A stretch of 64,000 bases of DNA from Strongylocentrotus droebachiensis (lineage: Eukaryota; Echinodermata; Echinoidea; Camarodonta; Strongylocentrotidae): contig JAVYIG010005292.1 in assembly GCA_035222895.1 (NCBI GenBank), positions 62,001 through 126,000 of the forward strand, written 5' to 3'. Position numbers and translations under genes: made by a program. Below the pieces are notes generated by a model, which saw nothing but the letters and a program-made list of their open reading frames with translations, was not told the DNA's origin and did no database searches. This document shows, in pieces, positions 13,013 to 24,800 of this stretch. Every line of letters starts with the position of its first letter. Position 1 is the first letter of the stretch.

Positions 13013-14108
13013 TTTGATGAGTTTATGACACAAAATCCAAATAAGCAGCAGACTGAAACACGACAGCTCCGAAATGATGACGTCATTAAAGAACTGAAGA
13101 TACCGACAAATTAACGTACGAAATGTGGGGGAGGAGCTAGCCTACAGTGCAGTGCGAATTTTTTAAAGCGTCACTGTGCAATATCCACCTTTAAGAGTAA
13201 ATAATATTCTCCCAACCGTTTCCATGAAAATAAGACATGCGGACAGGCTTTCTAAAGCCAATGTCTGGAATGGTGTATGAGAGCCAATTCATTGCTTTCT
13301 GACGATTTACATTAACTAATTGTAATAATAAAGTTGGGACAATTATTAAGAAATCGATCAGATCATATTTTCCGAATTTGTATCATTAATAATTCGAATT
13401 GATTGTAAAAATGAAAATGGTTTGTTATTATAGGCCTATGCAATAAATTGTGAAATTGTAAACATGCACATGCGCATAAAATAGATTTTTTAAAAATTTA
13501 AATACTGGTCTGTTTTTACTCAAACTTTCAGATTATCTTTATTTGTACATCTAGTAGCATTGTAGTCACTACCTAATTAGTACCATTTTCTTTCATCTGA
13601 ACAAAGTCCCTGGGAGCAGTGGCGTAATGAGCAAAAACGTTTGGGGGGGCTGACAACAAAAAATCCGAATCACCCCACTCTAACATGCAGGCCCCGCTGA
13701 ATTACGTTTCTCAAAGTGGGGTCTAGGGGCAAAGCCCCCCGAAGCTCAAGGGGTATGGGCATCAGTGGCGGATCCAGGAATTTCTTACCGGGGTGGGGGG
13801 GGGGGCACAAAATGGCATGGGGTGAAATATATGTAAAACGATGAAGCAACAGAACGAGGCTTTAACGGCGAGGGAGCGGAGCGACCAAGCAGGGGGTGGG
13901 TCTGGGAGGGAGTTCTGGCCCCCTCCCAGTGTAAGAAGCATTTGCAATTTTAGAACCAAATTAGACGCATTTTTCAGGCATATATGACGTAAAATTGCTT
14001 TCTCCTACCCCTTACAAGAGTAGGAATCTTTTGCAATTTGAGAACCACATTTGGCGCAATAATGTCCACCGACACTTCATGGAAAAAAAAGAGGCCCTCT
14101 GATTAGAT
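13013..14108. other. TMEM254 upstream region with fragments of old repeats
   Basis: Upstream of the TMEM254 start. CpG content is modestly raised near 13040-13140, where transcription could begin, but no core promoter motif is convincing. At 13620-13690 and 13760-13810 are CAGTGGCG(T/G)A-type repeat fragments with poly-G tails. A short direct repeat (GTAAGAAGCATTTGCAATTT-like and AGTAGGAATCTTTTGCAATTT-like) lies at about 13930 and 14022. Confidence 0.5.
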
Positions 14109-14119
14109 CTACCCAGATA

Positions 14120-15290
14120 ACAATACGGCGTTGGGCCAACGTCGGCCACGGTCGGCAGGGTCGCAGTCGGCAAGCCAACGTTGGCTAATCGTTGGGCCAT
14201 CGTCGCCATTTTTTACTGATAAATGGTGGCTATTGGTTGGCTATTCGACGTTGGGCCAATGTTGGCTGAACGTTGGTCCAATGTCGCCATTTTCAATGAT
14301 AAATGGTGGCTTTTGGTTGGCTATTAGACGTTGGGCCAATGTTGGCTGAACGTTGGTCCATTGTCGCCATTTTCACTGATAAATGGTGGCTATTGGTTGG
14401 CTATTCGACGTTGGGCCAATGTTGGCTGAACGTTGGTCCATTGTCGCCATTTTTACTGATAAATGGTGGCTTTTGGTTGGCAAATCGACGTTGGGCCAAT
14501 GTTGGCTGAACGTTGGTCCATCGTCTCAATTATCACTGATTAATGTTGGCTATTGGTTGGATTTTCGATTTGGGCCAATGTTGGCTGAACGTTGGTCTAT
14601 CGTCTCAATTATTACTGATAAATGTTGGCTTTTGGTTGGCTATTCGACGTTGGGCTAACGTTGGCTCATTGTCGCCATTTTCACTGGTAAATGGTGGCTT
14701 TGGGTTTACTATATCGAAGTTGGGCCAATGTTGGCTTAACGTTGGTCAATCGTCTCAATTATCACTGATAAATGTTGGCTATTGGTTGGCTATTCGACGT
14801 TGGGCCAACTATGTTGGCTGAACGTTGATTCATTGTCTCAATTATTACTGATTAATGTTGGCTTTTGGTTGGCTATTCGACGTTGGGCTAACGTTGGTTC
14901 AATGTTGGTCCATTGTCGCCATTTTCACTAATAAATGGTGGCTATTGGTTTGCTATTCGACGTTGGGCCAATGTTGGCTGAACGTTGGTCCATCGTCTCA
15001 ATTATTACTGATAAATGTTGGCTTTTGGTTGGCTATTCGACGTTGGGCTATTAACGTTGGGCTATTAACGTTGGCTCAATGTTGATCCAGGGATGTGTTA
15101 GTTTAAAGCCCTGGTTGATCCATCGTTTCAAATTTTACTGAGAAATGGTGGATGTTGGCTATACGCGACGTTGGGCCAACCTTGGCTAAACGTTGGTCCA
15201 TCGTCTCCATCTTTACTGATAAATAGTGCATGCTGGTTGGCTATATGACGTTGGGCCAACGTAACAAATTCGACCTAGTACCTACATCCG
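14120..15290. repeat. 80-bp tandem repeat (about 14 units)
   Basis: The word CGACGTTGGGCCAA recurs every 80 bp (GACG at 14247, 14327, 14407, 14487 and so on). Each unit continues with GTTGGCTGAACGTTGGTCCA, a TCGTC(T/G)C(A/C)ATT block, (A/T)ACTGATAAATG(G/T)TGGC and TTGGTTGGCTATT. Later units drift and carry small indels. Because 80 is not divisible by three, the array is open in several frames and produces spurious Trp/Leu/Gly-rich ORFs. Confidence 0.9.
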
Positions 15291-15761
15291 GGTAAAAAAA
15301 ATTGCATGCGTGCGCATGCCCATGTGCTCATGCAACGTCAGCCATATCCTTTCCATTTGTCTGGATCAGTTGCCGGGGCCGAGGAGTACCTACACTGCAT
15401 GGTAAATGATTGATTTTCTTTCTCTTTCAACGTTATTTTTGTGAGCATGTTGCGTGAAACTGATAAATTGTATAGTGTGAGAACTCCCTGTCACATAAAG
15501 CGTGGGAAATAGCATGAGAAATTGTTAAAGTAATCAATGATAATTCCCTGTGAAAGTGAGTACGAGTGCACTGCTCGGCGTACGCTTAGCATGCACACCC
15601 GCTGCGTGCAATTGAAGTGTGAGTGATGGCTATGATGGCTATGATGGGGGCCGAAGTGTCGGCATCAAATGCATTGAGTGTTTGCCGTGATGAATGTTGA
15701 TATGTTCCTGACTTAGAATTAGACCTAGGGCTAGGTGATGCATTGATGCACCATGTTACAG

Positions 15762-17144
15762 CGTCCGTGACAGTGATGATGTTCATCCCAATATGCATGA
15801 TATGCAATATCGACCGTGAATCAAATGATTGTGAATCTGTTGGTGTTACCAGTGTTGAAGGTGCTGATGCATTGTTTAAAAGACCAATTGAATCAAATAC
15901 TGATCTTGATATACCGTGTGTCTCAAAAAAAACGTAACACTTTTGAAATGGTTGCCAAATTGAGCATATATAATTTTATGAAAAAATGTCTATATGTATG
16001 GAAAGCTAAAGGACCAACCTTTCATATGATATGAAAAAATTAAAAAAAAATCATGCTTCGATGGACAGTGTTCACTTAAGTTAGAGGTATGAAAATGGGC
16101 CTGCGCAGGATTTTTCCTTCCAATTTTGGACAGGTAAATTACTTGTAACTTACAAAATAAGGTCGATATGAGATATTCATGATCGATGGATCAAAAGGAT
16201 ATTTTGAATCAAAAGGATATTTTGAATACCTCGAATTCTGGTATTTTCAATGCATAATGAATGATGTACTTAGCTATTACATGTTTGGGTCATTCATAAA
16301 ACCTGAATAAAATGTGATTGATGATCCACCAAACTTACGGAAGAAAACTGATAAAGAAAAGGCAAGGGGTAGGTGATGGGATGGGAAAAGGTTGTGGGGG
16401 GGAGGAGAGTGGGTTGCATAATGTCAATTATGATTTTGAATACGGTATTTCAATTTAACATTTTCCCATTCTTCCTTCATCCTGTTCACATCTACCAGAT
16501 CAATGATACAATAAGATGGGAGTGGAAGTTGGTGTGTGTGTGTGTGTGTGTGTGTGGCAGGGGTGGTGTTTGGGGATTGATAAATGACAGAGAGAAAGGA
16601 CTGGTATTCAAAACATCCTTTTAACTCTTAATCCATCGATCATGAATATCTCATATCAAACTTATTTTGTATGCTAAAAGTAACTTACCTGTCCAAAATT
16701 GGAAGGAAAAATCCTGCGCAGGCCCATTTTCATACCTCTAACTTAAGTGAACACTGTTCATCGAAGCATGATTTTTTTTTCAATTTTTTCATATCATATG
16801 AAAGGTTGGTCCTTTAGCTTTCCATACATATCAACATTTTTTCATAAAATTATATATGCTCAATTTGGCAACCATTTCAAAAGTGTTACGTTTTTTTTGA
16901 GACACACGGTATAGAGCTGAATGGGCTGTGAATTCCGATATCCCGCTAGTACATGTTTATAGCCTCCTGAATTCTTTCAGGGAGTGTGCCAATTAAGTCT
17001 GCCAAAATATGCAAGAACTTTGTATCAACACATTTGGTGGATTGTGAGAGTGATGTGAGAGGTAGCTGGTGGGAATTACCATCATTTTGGCATTTGCAAT
17101 CATTTAAAGTCGCAATTGGTCAAGAACCACAATTTAATCGAATA
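15762..17144 (+). pseudogene. Transposon-type ORF split by a 1-kb insertion
   Basis: An open segment after a CAG acceptor (15762-15911) ends ...RPIESNTDLD. After the nested element at 15912-16911, reading continues at 16914. Removing the element plus one TA copy joins the two parts in frame as DLDRAEWAVNSDIPLVHVYS, followed by LLNSFREC. A frame change near 16986 then continues VPIKSAKICKNFVST. This order resembles a conserved stretch I recall from uncharacterised invertebrate transposon-associated proteins: L-x-x-W-A, I-x-x-x-x-x-x-x-L-L, then L-P-x-x-A-R-T-L-L-x-T. A donor-like GTAAAT follows 17144. The insertion and the frameshift make this copy inactive. Family naming is from memory and tentative. 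Confidence 0.6.
15912..16911. mobile_element. 1-kb TA-flanked element with 280-bp inverted repeats
   Basis: The arms 15912-16190 and 16632-16911 are near-identical inverted repeats. The ends read TACCGTGTGTCTCAAAAA and its reverse complement, with a TA duplication at 15910-15911 and 16912-16913. This fits Tc1/mariner-type insertion. The core (16191-16631) is unique, has no transposase and contains a GT microsatellite at 16533-16556. It interrupts the transposon ORF exactly and is therefore younger than the 7-kb host element. Confidence 0.88.
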
Positions 17145-17460
17145 GTAAATAGGAAAACTATTGGGGGCGGGGGTAACAGTGATCCCATAATTTTCATTCA
17201 CAAATTGTATTATTGCTGCATTTTCATTATCATTTTCAAATCAGTTTTTATTATTTATGCACATGTTTATTAAATTGCTATAATTTGAACTAAAGGTAAA
17301 TATTCTAATTATTTATTTTTACATTCTGACGTTTTTTATTAATACATTCAAATCTATATAGCTCTTCCAAATCCCAATACTTTTTTTTCCTATAATCCCA
17401 TTCTGAAATTTAAATATTAAATCCTGCATTTCATATCGTCAACTTCACAACAAATTCCAG

Positions 17461-18537
17461 ATTCCTCTACCCGTCCAGATCCAGCTACCCCTACATCGAT
17501 CATCCAGAAAAGCATCAACAGCACCAAGGACCCCTTCGACATCGACCCCATCAACCTCCAGAACACTGTCGACCCCAACGACCCCATTGACCTCAACATT
17601 CAGAAATATGGGTATGTCATTTGGCATTTTATTCATTTTGTATTTAGTTGTACATCTAGACAGGATAGTTAATGCACTTCTTAGTATTCGTTATAGTTGT
17701 GCGCTGCACACAAAGTACAAATGTACTGGATTAATGTACGTTTGTGTATGACATAGCTGCTGACGGATGCAAGTATCTTTTTCCTGATTATATTGAGAAA
17801 TTGCATTGTGATCACTTACAAAACTATTCAACAACATCAAATCATGAAATACTGCTTATAGCAGTATTTTGGGGGAAACAATTCTGAATGCAGGGTGCCA
17901 CAAAAAACAAAACACAGTCAATTGATTTGTTTCTTGTATAAGCAACTAACGATATAGCTTTGTGTTTTTGTTTCTACTTTTAAACCTCTCTCAAGTATTG
18001 GGAGCTTCACATTTCACTTCAATTTTATAATGATGTGAAAGAGGATGCCACTCTTCTTCAAACATTCTTCAAAATAAGAAAGAATACAAACTCACTAACT
18101 TAGGGTTTTGTGTTGTATGCAGAAAACGCAAATTGTGTATTCTTTCATCCATATTCTACTTCAAACACATTAGTTAGGGCAATATTCTATTTGCAGAAGT
18201 GCCCGGGTGTTAATGACATCCTCTTTCACATCATACAATTTAAGTGAGATTGTGCCATATATTCTTTGGCTAATTTTGGGATCCAACACTTAAGAGGGGC
18301 TTTAAACTGTTATCAATCAAGCATCTCAACACTGAGCAAGCATTCTATCCATGAAATTTCATCAAAATTAGGGAGGATGTGCCACTCAGGACTACTTCCC
18401 TTACTATGCCGTACTATTGGATTAATATCTGTACTATTTCAAGGTGATGTTTCCATGATCTGCTTTTAAATCTTGTTTGGTTTCTTTCTTCTTCTTTTTT
18501 TTGCCGCAGATGCCGAAATTGTACCACCACAAGCTAG
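17461..18537 (+). CDS. Two exon-like segments of an unrecognised protein
   Basis: 17461-17611 lies between CAG and GGTATGT and is open in the frame SSTRPDPATPTSIIQKSINS, TKDPFDIDPINLQNTVDPND, PIDLNIQKY. Third positions are strongly C-biased (GAC, ATC, CCC, AAC), unlike the surrounding A+T-rich DNA, which supports real coding. With phase 2 it joins 18510-18537 (after GCCGCAG), giving GCRNCTTTS and a TAG. A second frame of both segments is also open and would end AEIVPPQARQDFDSV, but its codon use is poorer. The segments lie inside the 7-kb element, so they may be the 3' end of its gene. I do not recognise the Asp/Pro/Asn-rich product. Confidence 0.45.
17990..18275. repeat. Small foldback element
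   Basis: GATGTGAAAGAGGATG at about 18032-18048 and its reverse complement near 18219-18235 are part of longer arms (TTCACTTCAATTTTATAATG and its complement). The inner part also pairs weakly (ACTCACTAACTTAGGG against CACATTAGTTAGGG reads as a direct echo). Non-coding. Confidence 0.5.
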
Positions 18538-20329
18538 ACAAGATTTTGATTCCGTCTAACCCATTCTTTAAAGGTCGACTGCCTTAGGAAATTTAAACTT
18601 TTATGTCTTGTATCAAGACCCCTTTTAAGCAACATAATAACAATTGTTTCATGAATAATGCCTCCTTATGTTTTACAAATTTTTGAAAACCTCTCCAAGT
18701 TGCTCGTCTAATGGTGGACCCCGCCCCTTAAAATTCTCAGAGTTCCTCGGAATGAGTTCCTCGGAATGATTGACCAAAGGATTAGTGATGTTATATCAAG
18801 AACGATCTCCGCTTAGGCAAGCTACGGTGCTTGCTAGCCAGCTCTGCAGGCATATGTTTTGTACACAAACATAAACAATAACTTTTTTTATTAAATAGTG
18901 TGCTATGCATCTTTACTTGTTATTTGTTGTGGTGAAATTTCACTATTGGCCCAATTTTAAAAAGAGAGCTATACCATGAGCCGAAGAAGGTCGTAATTAA
19001 TTTGAATGCCTGTATAATGTGTCAACTAAATGCATGCTATAAAGAATTTCAAAGGTAAGACAAAAATATTTCATATATCTAAGTGACTGAATGTTTTTTG
19101 TGCTACCTTCTTCTCAATTTAAAGAAATATTGAAAGTGGTATATTAGAGTGAAGAAACTTGTATTTTCCCTTTACAAGCTCTGCTCTTTCTTATTTTCTC
19201 TTTCAAATTTCCTCTCGTTATATAAACATTTAGCAATTGCTTTACTTCACACATTCAAGCAATGTAGCCTATCCCTCCTGAAAAAAACAGTTTGTAGATG
19301 TGTTAACAATAGATATAGCGACGAAATGTATCAGCATCTCTGAAATGCCTAAGCAACAAAAATGTTGGCAATTTCTCTGAATTTTATTTTTTATTTTTTA
19401 TGGAAAATTGTTTACATTAAATGCCTTGTTCTTGGTATGCAAATGGTGGACACTTTATTAATTTCTTTATATTTTTGTGCTGTACATATGTAGAGGAATC
19501 TTGTCATAAGCAATCGTATTCGTCTGCCAGAAAGTTTGTTTTGTTTTACTCGGGAAGTTGTGAGGATTGTTTATTATATTCGTACAATGAATTTCAGTAT
19601 GTTATGTTACGTGTAAGCGACACTTCATTTTATAACAGCTCCTATCGTCCTAGCATTCATTGATAGTAGGCCTATATTGTGACACAGTGAGATACCTTGA
19701 ACTTGAAACTATGTTTACATGTTTTTTTAATTCAAACGAAAATACCAAAGAAAGATGTACAATAATTGTATTCACATTTACAACAGTTTGTTTATTACAC
19801 ATAAAATAAAGTATGTTTTATCACAAAATCAGTTTATTTTCCTTGTTCTTTTTTTTTTGGAGGGAGGGGGATGTATTCAGAGCAAATTCTAAGAAGCAAG
19901 ATGGTGAACTTTTCATTAAAATTGGACAAATAAGTTGTTATCAAGTTTTGATAGTGATTAAAATGTACCAGATAATAGACATGGCGAAATTAAAATAACA
20001 TGTCCCTCTTGCTGCAATATTGTTATTATACATATGTTCCAGAGGGATGTAAGTCGTGTTCTATAATGAACTTATCTCAATTTCAGTCTAATTTTGATGA
20101 AATTGTTACTATTTCATTTTGTGGATTTTGCTCTGTTTATTTATTTGATCCAATCTTAATTACCTGGCTTTTCCTTGTCACGTTGTGATGCATGTGTTTG
20201 AATGATTGTACATGTCCGATGAAGTATGATCTTTGACGATGTTTTTATGAACGGACGACTGATGTTGGTGTGAATATGTTGTTGAGTTGGTGTTGGTAAT
20301 TCAGAAGGATGTTGGCATGAACTGGAAAG

Positions 20330-21060
20330 GGGAGGTACAACGTCGGCACATGGTGGGATAGGGGTTGGCATAACGTTGCTTTTACGTCGGCAAATGGTGG
20401 AGAAAAGGTTGGCATAACGTTGGTCTAGCATCGGCACATGGTGGAGGAGGGGTCGGCACTTGGTGGGAAAAGGGTTGGCATTATGTTAGGACAACGTCGG
20501 GGAGACGTCGGCACATGGTGGAAAAGGGGTTTGGCATTACCTTGGTCCTACGTCGGTAGATGGTGGGATAGGGGTTGACATGACGTTGGTCATACGTCGG
20601 GGGGACGTTGGCCCGATGTAGGCTTAATGTCATTTCGTCGCTGTCGAGCCAACGTTGGCCCGCCGGCAAGAAAGCCGTTGGCCCAACATCATATTGGCGA
20701 CGATGGACCAACGTAACAGCCCACGACGTCGGCACATGGTGGGATAGGGGTTGGCATAACGTTGGTCCAATGTCGGAACTACGTCGGTACATGGTGGGAT
20801 AGGGGCTGGCATAACGTTGGTCGTACGTCGGCACATAGTTAAAAAAGGGTTGGGATGACGTTGGTCCAATGTCGGAAAGACGTCGGCATACGGTGGAAAA
20901 GAGGTTGGCATAACGTTGGTTCAATGTCAGGAGGACATCGGCACATGGTCGGATAGGGGTTGGCATAACGTTGGCCCGATGTTGGCTTAATATCATTTTG
21001 TCACTGTCGGGCCAACGTTGGCCCGCCGGCAAGAAAGCCGTCGGCCCAACATCATGTTGG
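20330..21060. repeat. 44-bp tandem repeat (right end of 7-kb element)
   Basis: CGGCACATGGTGG recurs at 20344, 20388 (CGGCAAATGGTGG), 20432 and onward. Each unit continues with a purine stretch (GATAGGGG or AAAAGGGG), TTGGCATAACGTTGG and a TC(C/T)AATGTCGG or TCGTACGTCGG tail. Longer higher-order units with GGCCCGCCGGCAAGAAAGCC occur twice (about 20655 and 21015). On the - strand it reads through as a 197-codon frame, which is an artefact of the repeat. Confidence 0.88.
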
Positions 21061-21130
21061 CGACGTTGGACCAACGTAACAGCTTACGTTGGCCCCACGT
21101 TGGCGTAACGTCGTATTGTTATCTGGGTAG

Positions 21131-21454
21131 TTAGAAGTTAGAGAAAAGTGATCTGTCACGTCGTGAGACGTTGTATAAATTATGCTTTGATGCCGCACAA
21201 TGCACAAAGACGGTGGTCCGGTACTTCACCAGTAGTACTTGCAAAAATTATCTCGAGTGTATAAACTGTGTCGTTATCAGGGGAGTCGCTAGATCTTTTT
21301 CAGTGGGGGAAGGGGTGGGGGGGGGGGAGGGTGTAGACGCCGCCGATTAACGACAAAACGAGCCCACCAATATTATTACCGACAAATATAAAAATGCAAA
21401 TGTCCAAATGTCTACAAATTTAAGCCTTTAAACCCGGGGCCAGGAACTTAGTTA
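21131..21454. other. Unassigned spacer
   Basis: Flank of the 7-kb element. It includes a GGGGAGTCGCTAGAT..CAGTGGGGGAAGG segment with a poly-G run (about 21300-21330) of the type that marks ends of old repeats here. No gene seen. Confidence 0.5.
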
Positions 21455-22512
21455 TTTTTCAGTTTTCCCCTCCCGCGCGAAGCGCGGAAGCTTTGACACT
21501 TTCATTAAATTATTAGAGAAAGAAGACGATCCGTTGTACTGTTCTCGACTCTTAAAGCTTGTTTCGCCCCTCCCGCGCAAAGCTCGGAAGCTATGACGTT
21601 TAATTTAATTATTAGAGAAAGAAGACGCGGATTCATTGTACCAGTCCCGAGTCTTCATCCTTTTCTGAATTCAGTTCCCCCCCCCCTCCCGCGCTAAGCG
21701 CGGAAGCTTTGGCGTTTCAATTCATTATTACTCTTAATCCTTGTCTGAATTCATTTTCGCTCGTCCCGCGCGAAGCGCTGAAGCTTTTCACGTTTTATTA
21801 AATTATTAGAGAATGAAGACGATTCGTTGTATCGTGTTCTTGTCTGAATTCAGTTTCCCCCCTCCCGCGCGAAGCGCGGAAGCCTTGACACTTCATTAAA
21901 CTATTAGAGAAAGAAGACGATCCGTTGTAATGTTCTCGATTCTTAATTCTTGTTTCGCCCCTCCCGCGCGAAGCGCGGAAGCTATGACGTTTCATTTAAT
22001 TATCAGAGAAAGAAGACAATTCATTGTACCGGTCCCGACTCTTAATCCTTGTCTGAATTCAGTCCCCCCCCCCCCCTCCCGCGCTAAGCGCGGAAGCTTT
22101 GACGTTTCAATACATTATTACTCTTAATCCTTGTCTGAATTCATTTTCGCTCATCCCGCGCGAAACGCGGAAGCTTTCAAGTTTCATTAAATTATTAGAG
22201 AAAGAAGACGAATCGTTTTATTGTGTCTTTGTCTAAATTCAGTTCCCCCCTCCCACGCGAAAGCTTTGTCGTTTCATTTAATTATTACTCTTAATCCATG
22301 TCTGAAATCATTTCAGACATTATTGGAGAAAGATTAAGACGATTCGTTGTACCGTTCTCGACTCTAAATCCTAGTCTGAAATTAGTTTCCCCCCCCCCCC
22401 CCCCTCCCGCGCGAAGCGCGGAAGCTTTGCCGTTTCATTAAATTATTAGAGAAAGAAGACGATTCGTTGTACCGTTCTCTACTCTTAATCTTGTCTGAAT
22501 TCAATTTCCCCA
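21455..22512. repeat. GCGCGAAGCGCGGAAGC tandem array
   Basis: About ten diverged units of 75-120 bp. Each has CCTCCCGCGCGAAGCGCGG, AAGCTTTGACGTTTCATT, AAATTATTAGAGAAAGAAG, ACGATTCGTTGTACCGTTCT and CGACTCTTAATCCTTGTCTG followed by AATTCAGTTTC and a poly-C run of variable length. The GCGCGAAGCGCG core is palindromic and stands out as a G+C island in A+T-rich DNA. Some units are shortened. Confidence 0.88.
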
Positions 22513-22839
22513 CTGGGGCCCCTTATCGGTATATGTGCAGTGTTACATGATGTAAGTATGGAACGCTCGTTCGCAAATCTGTGCATGCTCAGCCCGAGTG
22601 GTGGGTAGCATGTTATCTCCCGACAGTGCTTTGCACAGTAGCTTCTGGAAAGGAATTAGTGTTACTGTTAGTGGCCACTATAAGGCCCTTAGTGACTATA
22701 AAAAACATATGCTCTTCCTGGCTATTTGGGAATGGGTCAGTTTGCAAAGAAATAATGGAGAAACTATAGCATTTTGTTGAAAATCATGTTATATCACGAA
22801 CATTTATACATTACTTGTGAAAATAAGTCATGGTTCAAT

Positions 22840-24546
22840 TTTATTTGGGGGGGCTGGCGCCCCCCTAGCCCCCCCCCCCCCCCCCACCAGTACGCCAGTG
22901 CCTGGGAGTGGTCACCCATGCACCGCCATCGAAGAGCGCCGCACGAGCGGGATTCCCCTCGATCCTCCCGAAAAAAAAAAAGAAGAAAAAAAAAAAATCA
23001 TTTCAGCCTGTATATCTCTCTCTCTCTCTCGATCTCTATCTCTCTCTCTCTCTCTCCCTCCCTCTCCCTCTCTCTCCGTCTCTCTCTCTCTTTCTTTCTC
23101 TCTTTCTCTCTCTCTCCCTCATGAACTTCAAAGACGAATGAAAAAAATAAGCAATTTTCGTAATGCCTTTTTCCAAAATTAATGTAGTATGCGTGTCTTT
23201 GGAAAGTGCCTCAATACGAATCATTCGTTCCACCTGACATTACGATTTTCTTATATCCCCTTTTTGTTTAGCTCAATATAATGTAAAATGCATACAATAT
23301 TGTTGCTATAATGTTTCATACAGGAGAATAAAATAGAAGAATAATAATGATAAATTAGGCACTTGATCTCCGATACGCATTTGTATAGCAGTGCAAAAAT
23401 GGCCTATTCAAACATTTCAAAAGTATGGCTCAATTCAGTTCAATTCAAGACATCATTCCAGACTCAGCTGCAAGAGCAGAGGTATTGACATGTGGCCTCC
23501 TCCTCCTCCTCCTCCTCCTTCTCCTCCGCCTCCTCCTCCTCGACCCTCCTCCTCGATCCTCCTCCTCCTCCTCCTCTCTCTCCTCCTCTCCCTCCTCCTC
23601 CTCCTCGCCTCCTCCTCCTCCTCCTCCTCCTCTCCTCTTCCTCTCTCTCCTCCTCTCCCCTCCTCTCTCTCCTCCTCCTCTCCCCCCTCCTCCTCCTCCT
23701 CCTCCTCCTCCTCGATCCTCCTCCCCTCTCTCTCTCTCCTTCTCTCCCTCCTCCCCTCCCTTCTCCCCGCTCATAATTATAGCCCTCTTTAACCAAACGA
23801 ATTTTACCCATTTCCCGACTAAATCATTCTTATGCCTAATATTCAAATGTATGAAAGCATTACTCGGAAGGCAGGAAGACTCATAGAGAAATGAAAGGAA
23901 GAGAAGAAGCAAAGCCAGAAAAAGGTAGAAGGAGAAGAAGAATGGGGAGGAGGAGAATCGAGGAGGAGGAGGGGGAGGAGGAAGAGGAGGAGGAGGAGGA
24001 GGAGGAGGAAGGAAGGAGGAGGAGGAGGAGGAGGAGGAGGAGGAGGAGGAGGAGGAGGAGGAGGAGGAGGAGGAGAACACCAGTCCTGGTCTACACAACT
24101 CTTTTTCATGAATATAGGCCTACTGGGTGACTCAAATTCTGTGTTTGGGCTTAATTTCGACACTAATAGCCTGCACATAATATGCCTGAAATAAATTTCA
24201 TTTCATGATCATGGAAGAGATTTAAAGGCACACTGTCTACTTGTAGCTACTTGCTCCCTCTATATAGAAAACTTCCCAAATCGGTGCCTGTTGGTCCCCC
24301 ATGATCCTCTTTTTCTTATGTTAACTGTGAGCTGAGTTAATGAGATAGCCACCTGTCACAGTGACCTCGATGGCTCACTGGGTGGTCTAATCCCTTCTTG
24401 CTGAAGTAGTAAAGACTCCCTTTAAAAAAAAACTACATTAGAATCATCCCTAATATTTTCTTTTACTCATTATTGCAAAATAATTGTTCAAGAAGAAGAA
24501 CAGTATAGCAGGAGATCGAAGAAGAAGAAGAAGAAGAAGAAGAAGA

Positions 24547-24577
<31 letters not shown>

Positions 24578-24800
24578 AAGAAGAAGAAGAAGAAGAAGAA
24601 GAAGATGAATTAAGAAGAAGAAGAAGAATTAAGAAGAAGATCGAAGAAGAAGAAGAAAAAGAAGAAAAAGAGAATTGAGAAGTAGAAGAAGAAGAAGAAG
24701 AAGAAGAAGAAGAAGAAGAATTAAGAAGAAGATCGAAGAAGAAGAAGAAAAAGAAGAAGAAGAGAATTAAGAAGAAGGAGAATAATAATAATAAGAAGAA
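22840..24800. repeat. Cluster of long purine/pyrimidine microsatellites
   Basis: In order: a G-run/C-run fragment with CCACCAGTACGCCAGTG (22845-22905), CT repeats (about 23015-23120), CCT/CTC repeats (about 23495-23765), GGA/GAG repeats (about 23930-24073) and GAA/AAG repeats (about 24495-24790) with ATTAAG and GATCG interruptions. The strand bias reverses between the CCT and GGA blocks, so these could pair. Several 90-220-codon frames here are low-complexity artefacts. No gene seen. Confidence 0.92.

Larger units (their letters stand above)
14109..21130. mobile_element. 7-kb inverted-repeat element with minisatellite ends
   Basis: The left end CTACCCAGATAACAATACG and the right end, its reverse complement CGTATTGTTATCTGGGTAG, form inverted repeats. 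The first 24 or so bases of each end differ at one position, and both continue into (C)CAACGT-rich sequence. TTAGA lies directly outside the right end and one base outside the left end, a possible target duplication. Just inside the ends are two different minisatellites (80-bp units left, 44-bp units right) sharing ACGTTGG(C/T) words. The interior holds a broken transposon-type ORF, a nested 1-kb element and two exon-like segments. I read this as one large, decayed DNA transposon whose superfamily I cannot name. Confidence 0.72.

Noticed and set aside
14131-15085. Overlapping Trp/Leu/Gly-rich frames
   Set aside because: They are translations of the 80-bp tandem repeat in shifting frames.
16373-16624. 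83-codon + strand frame with Val-Cys run
   Set aside because: Crosses the GT microsatellite in the core of the nested 1-kb element.
20481-21074. 197-codon - strand frame, Pro/Thr/Arg-rich
   Set aside because: It translates the 44-bp minisatellite; repeats that avoid stops give long frames by chance.
23445-24098. 217-codon - strand frame and several others on both strands
   Set aside because: Pure Ser/Pro/Leu or Glu/Gly/Arg low-complexity from triplet microsatellites.
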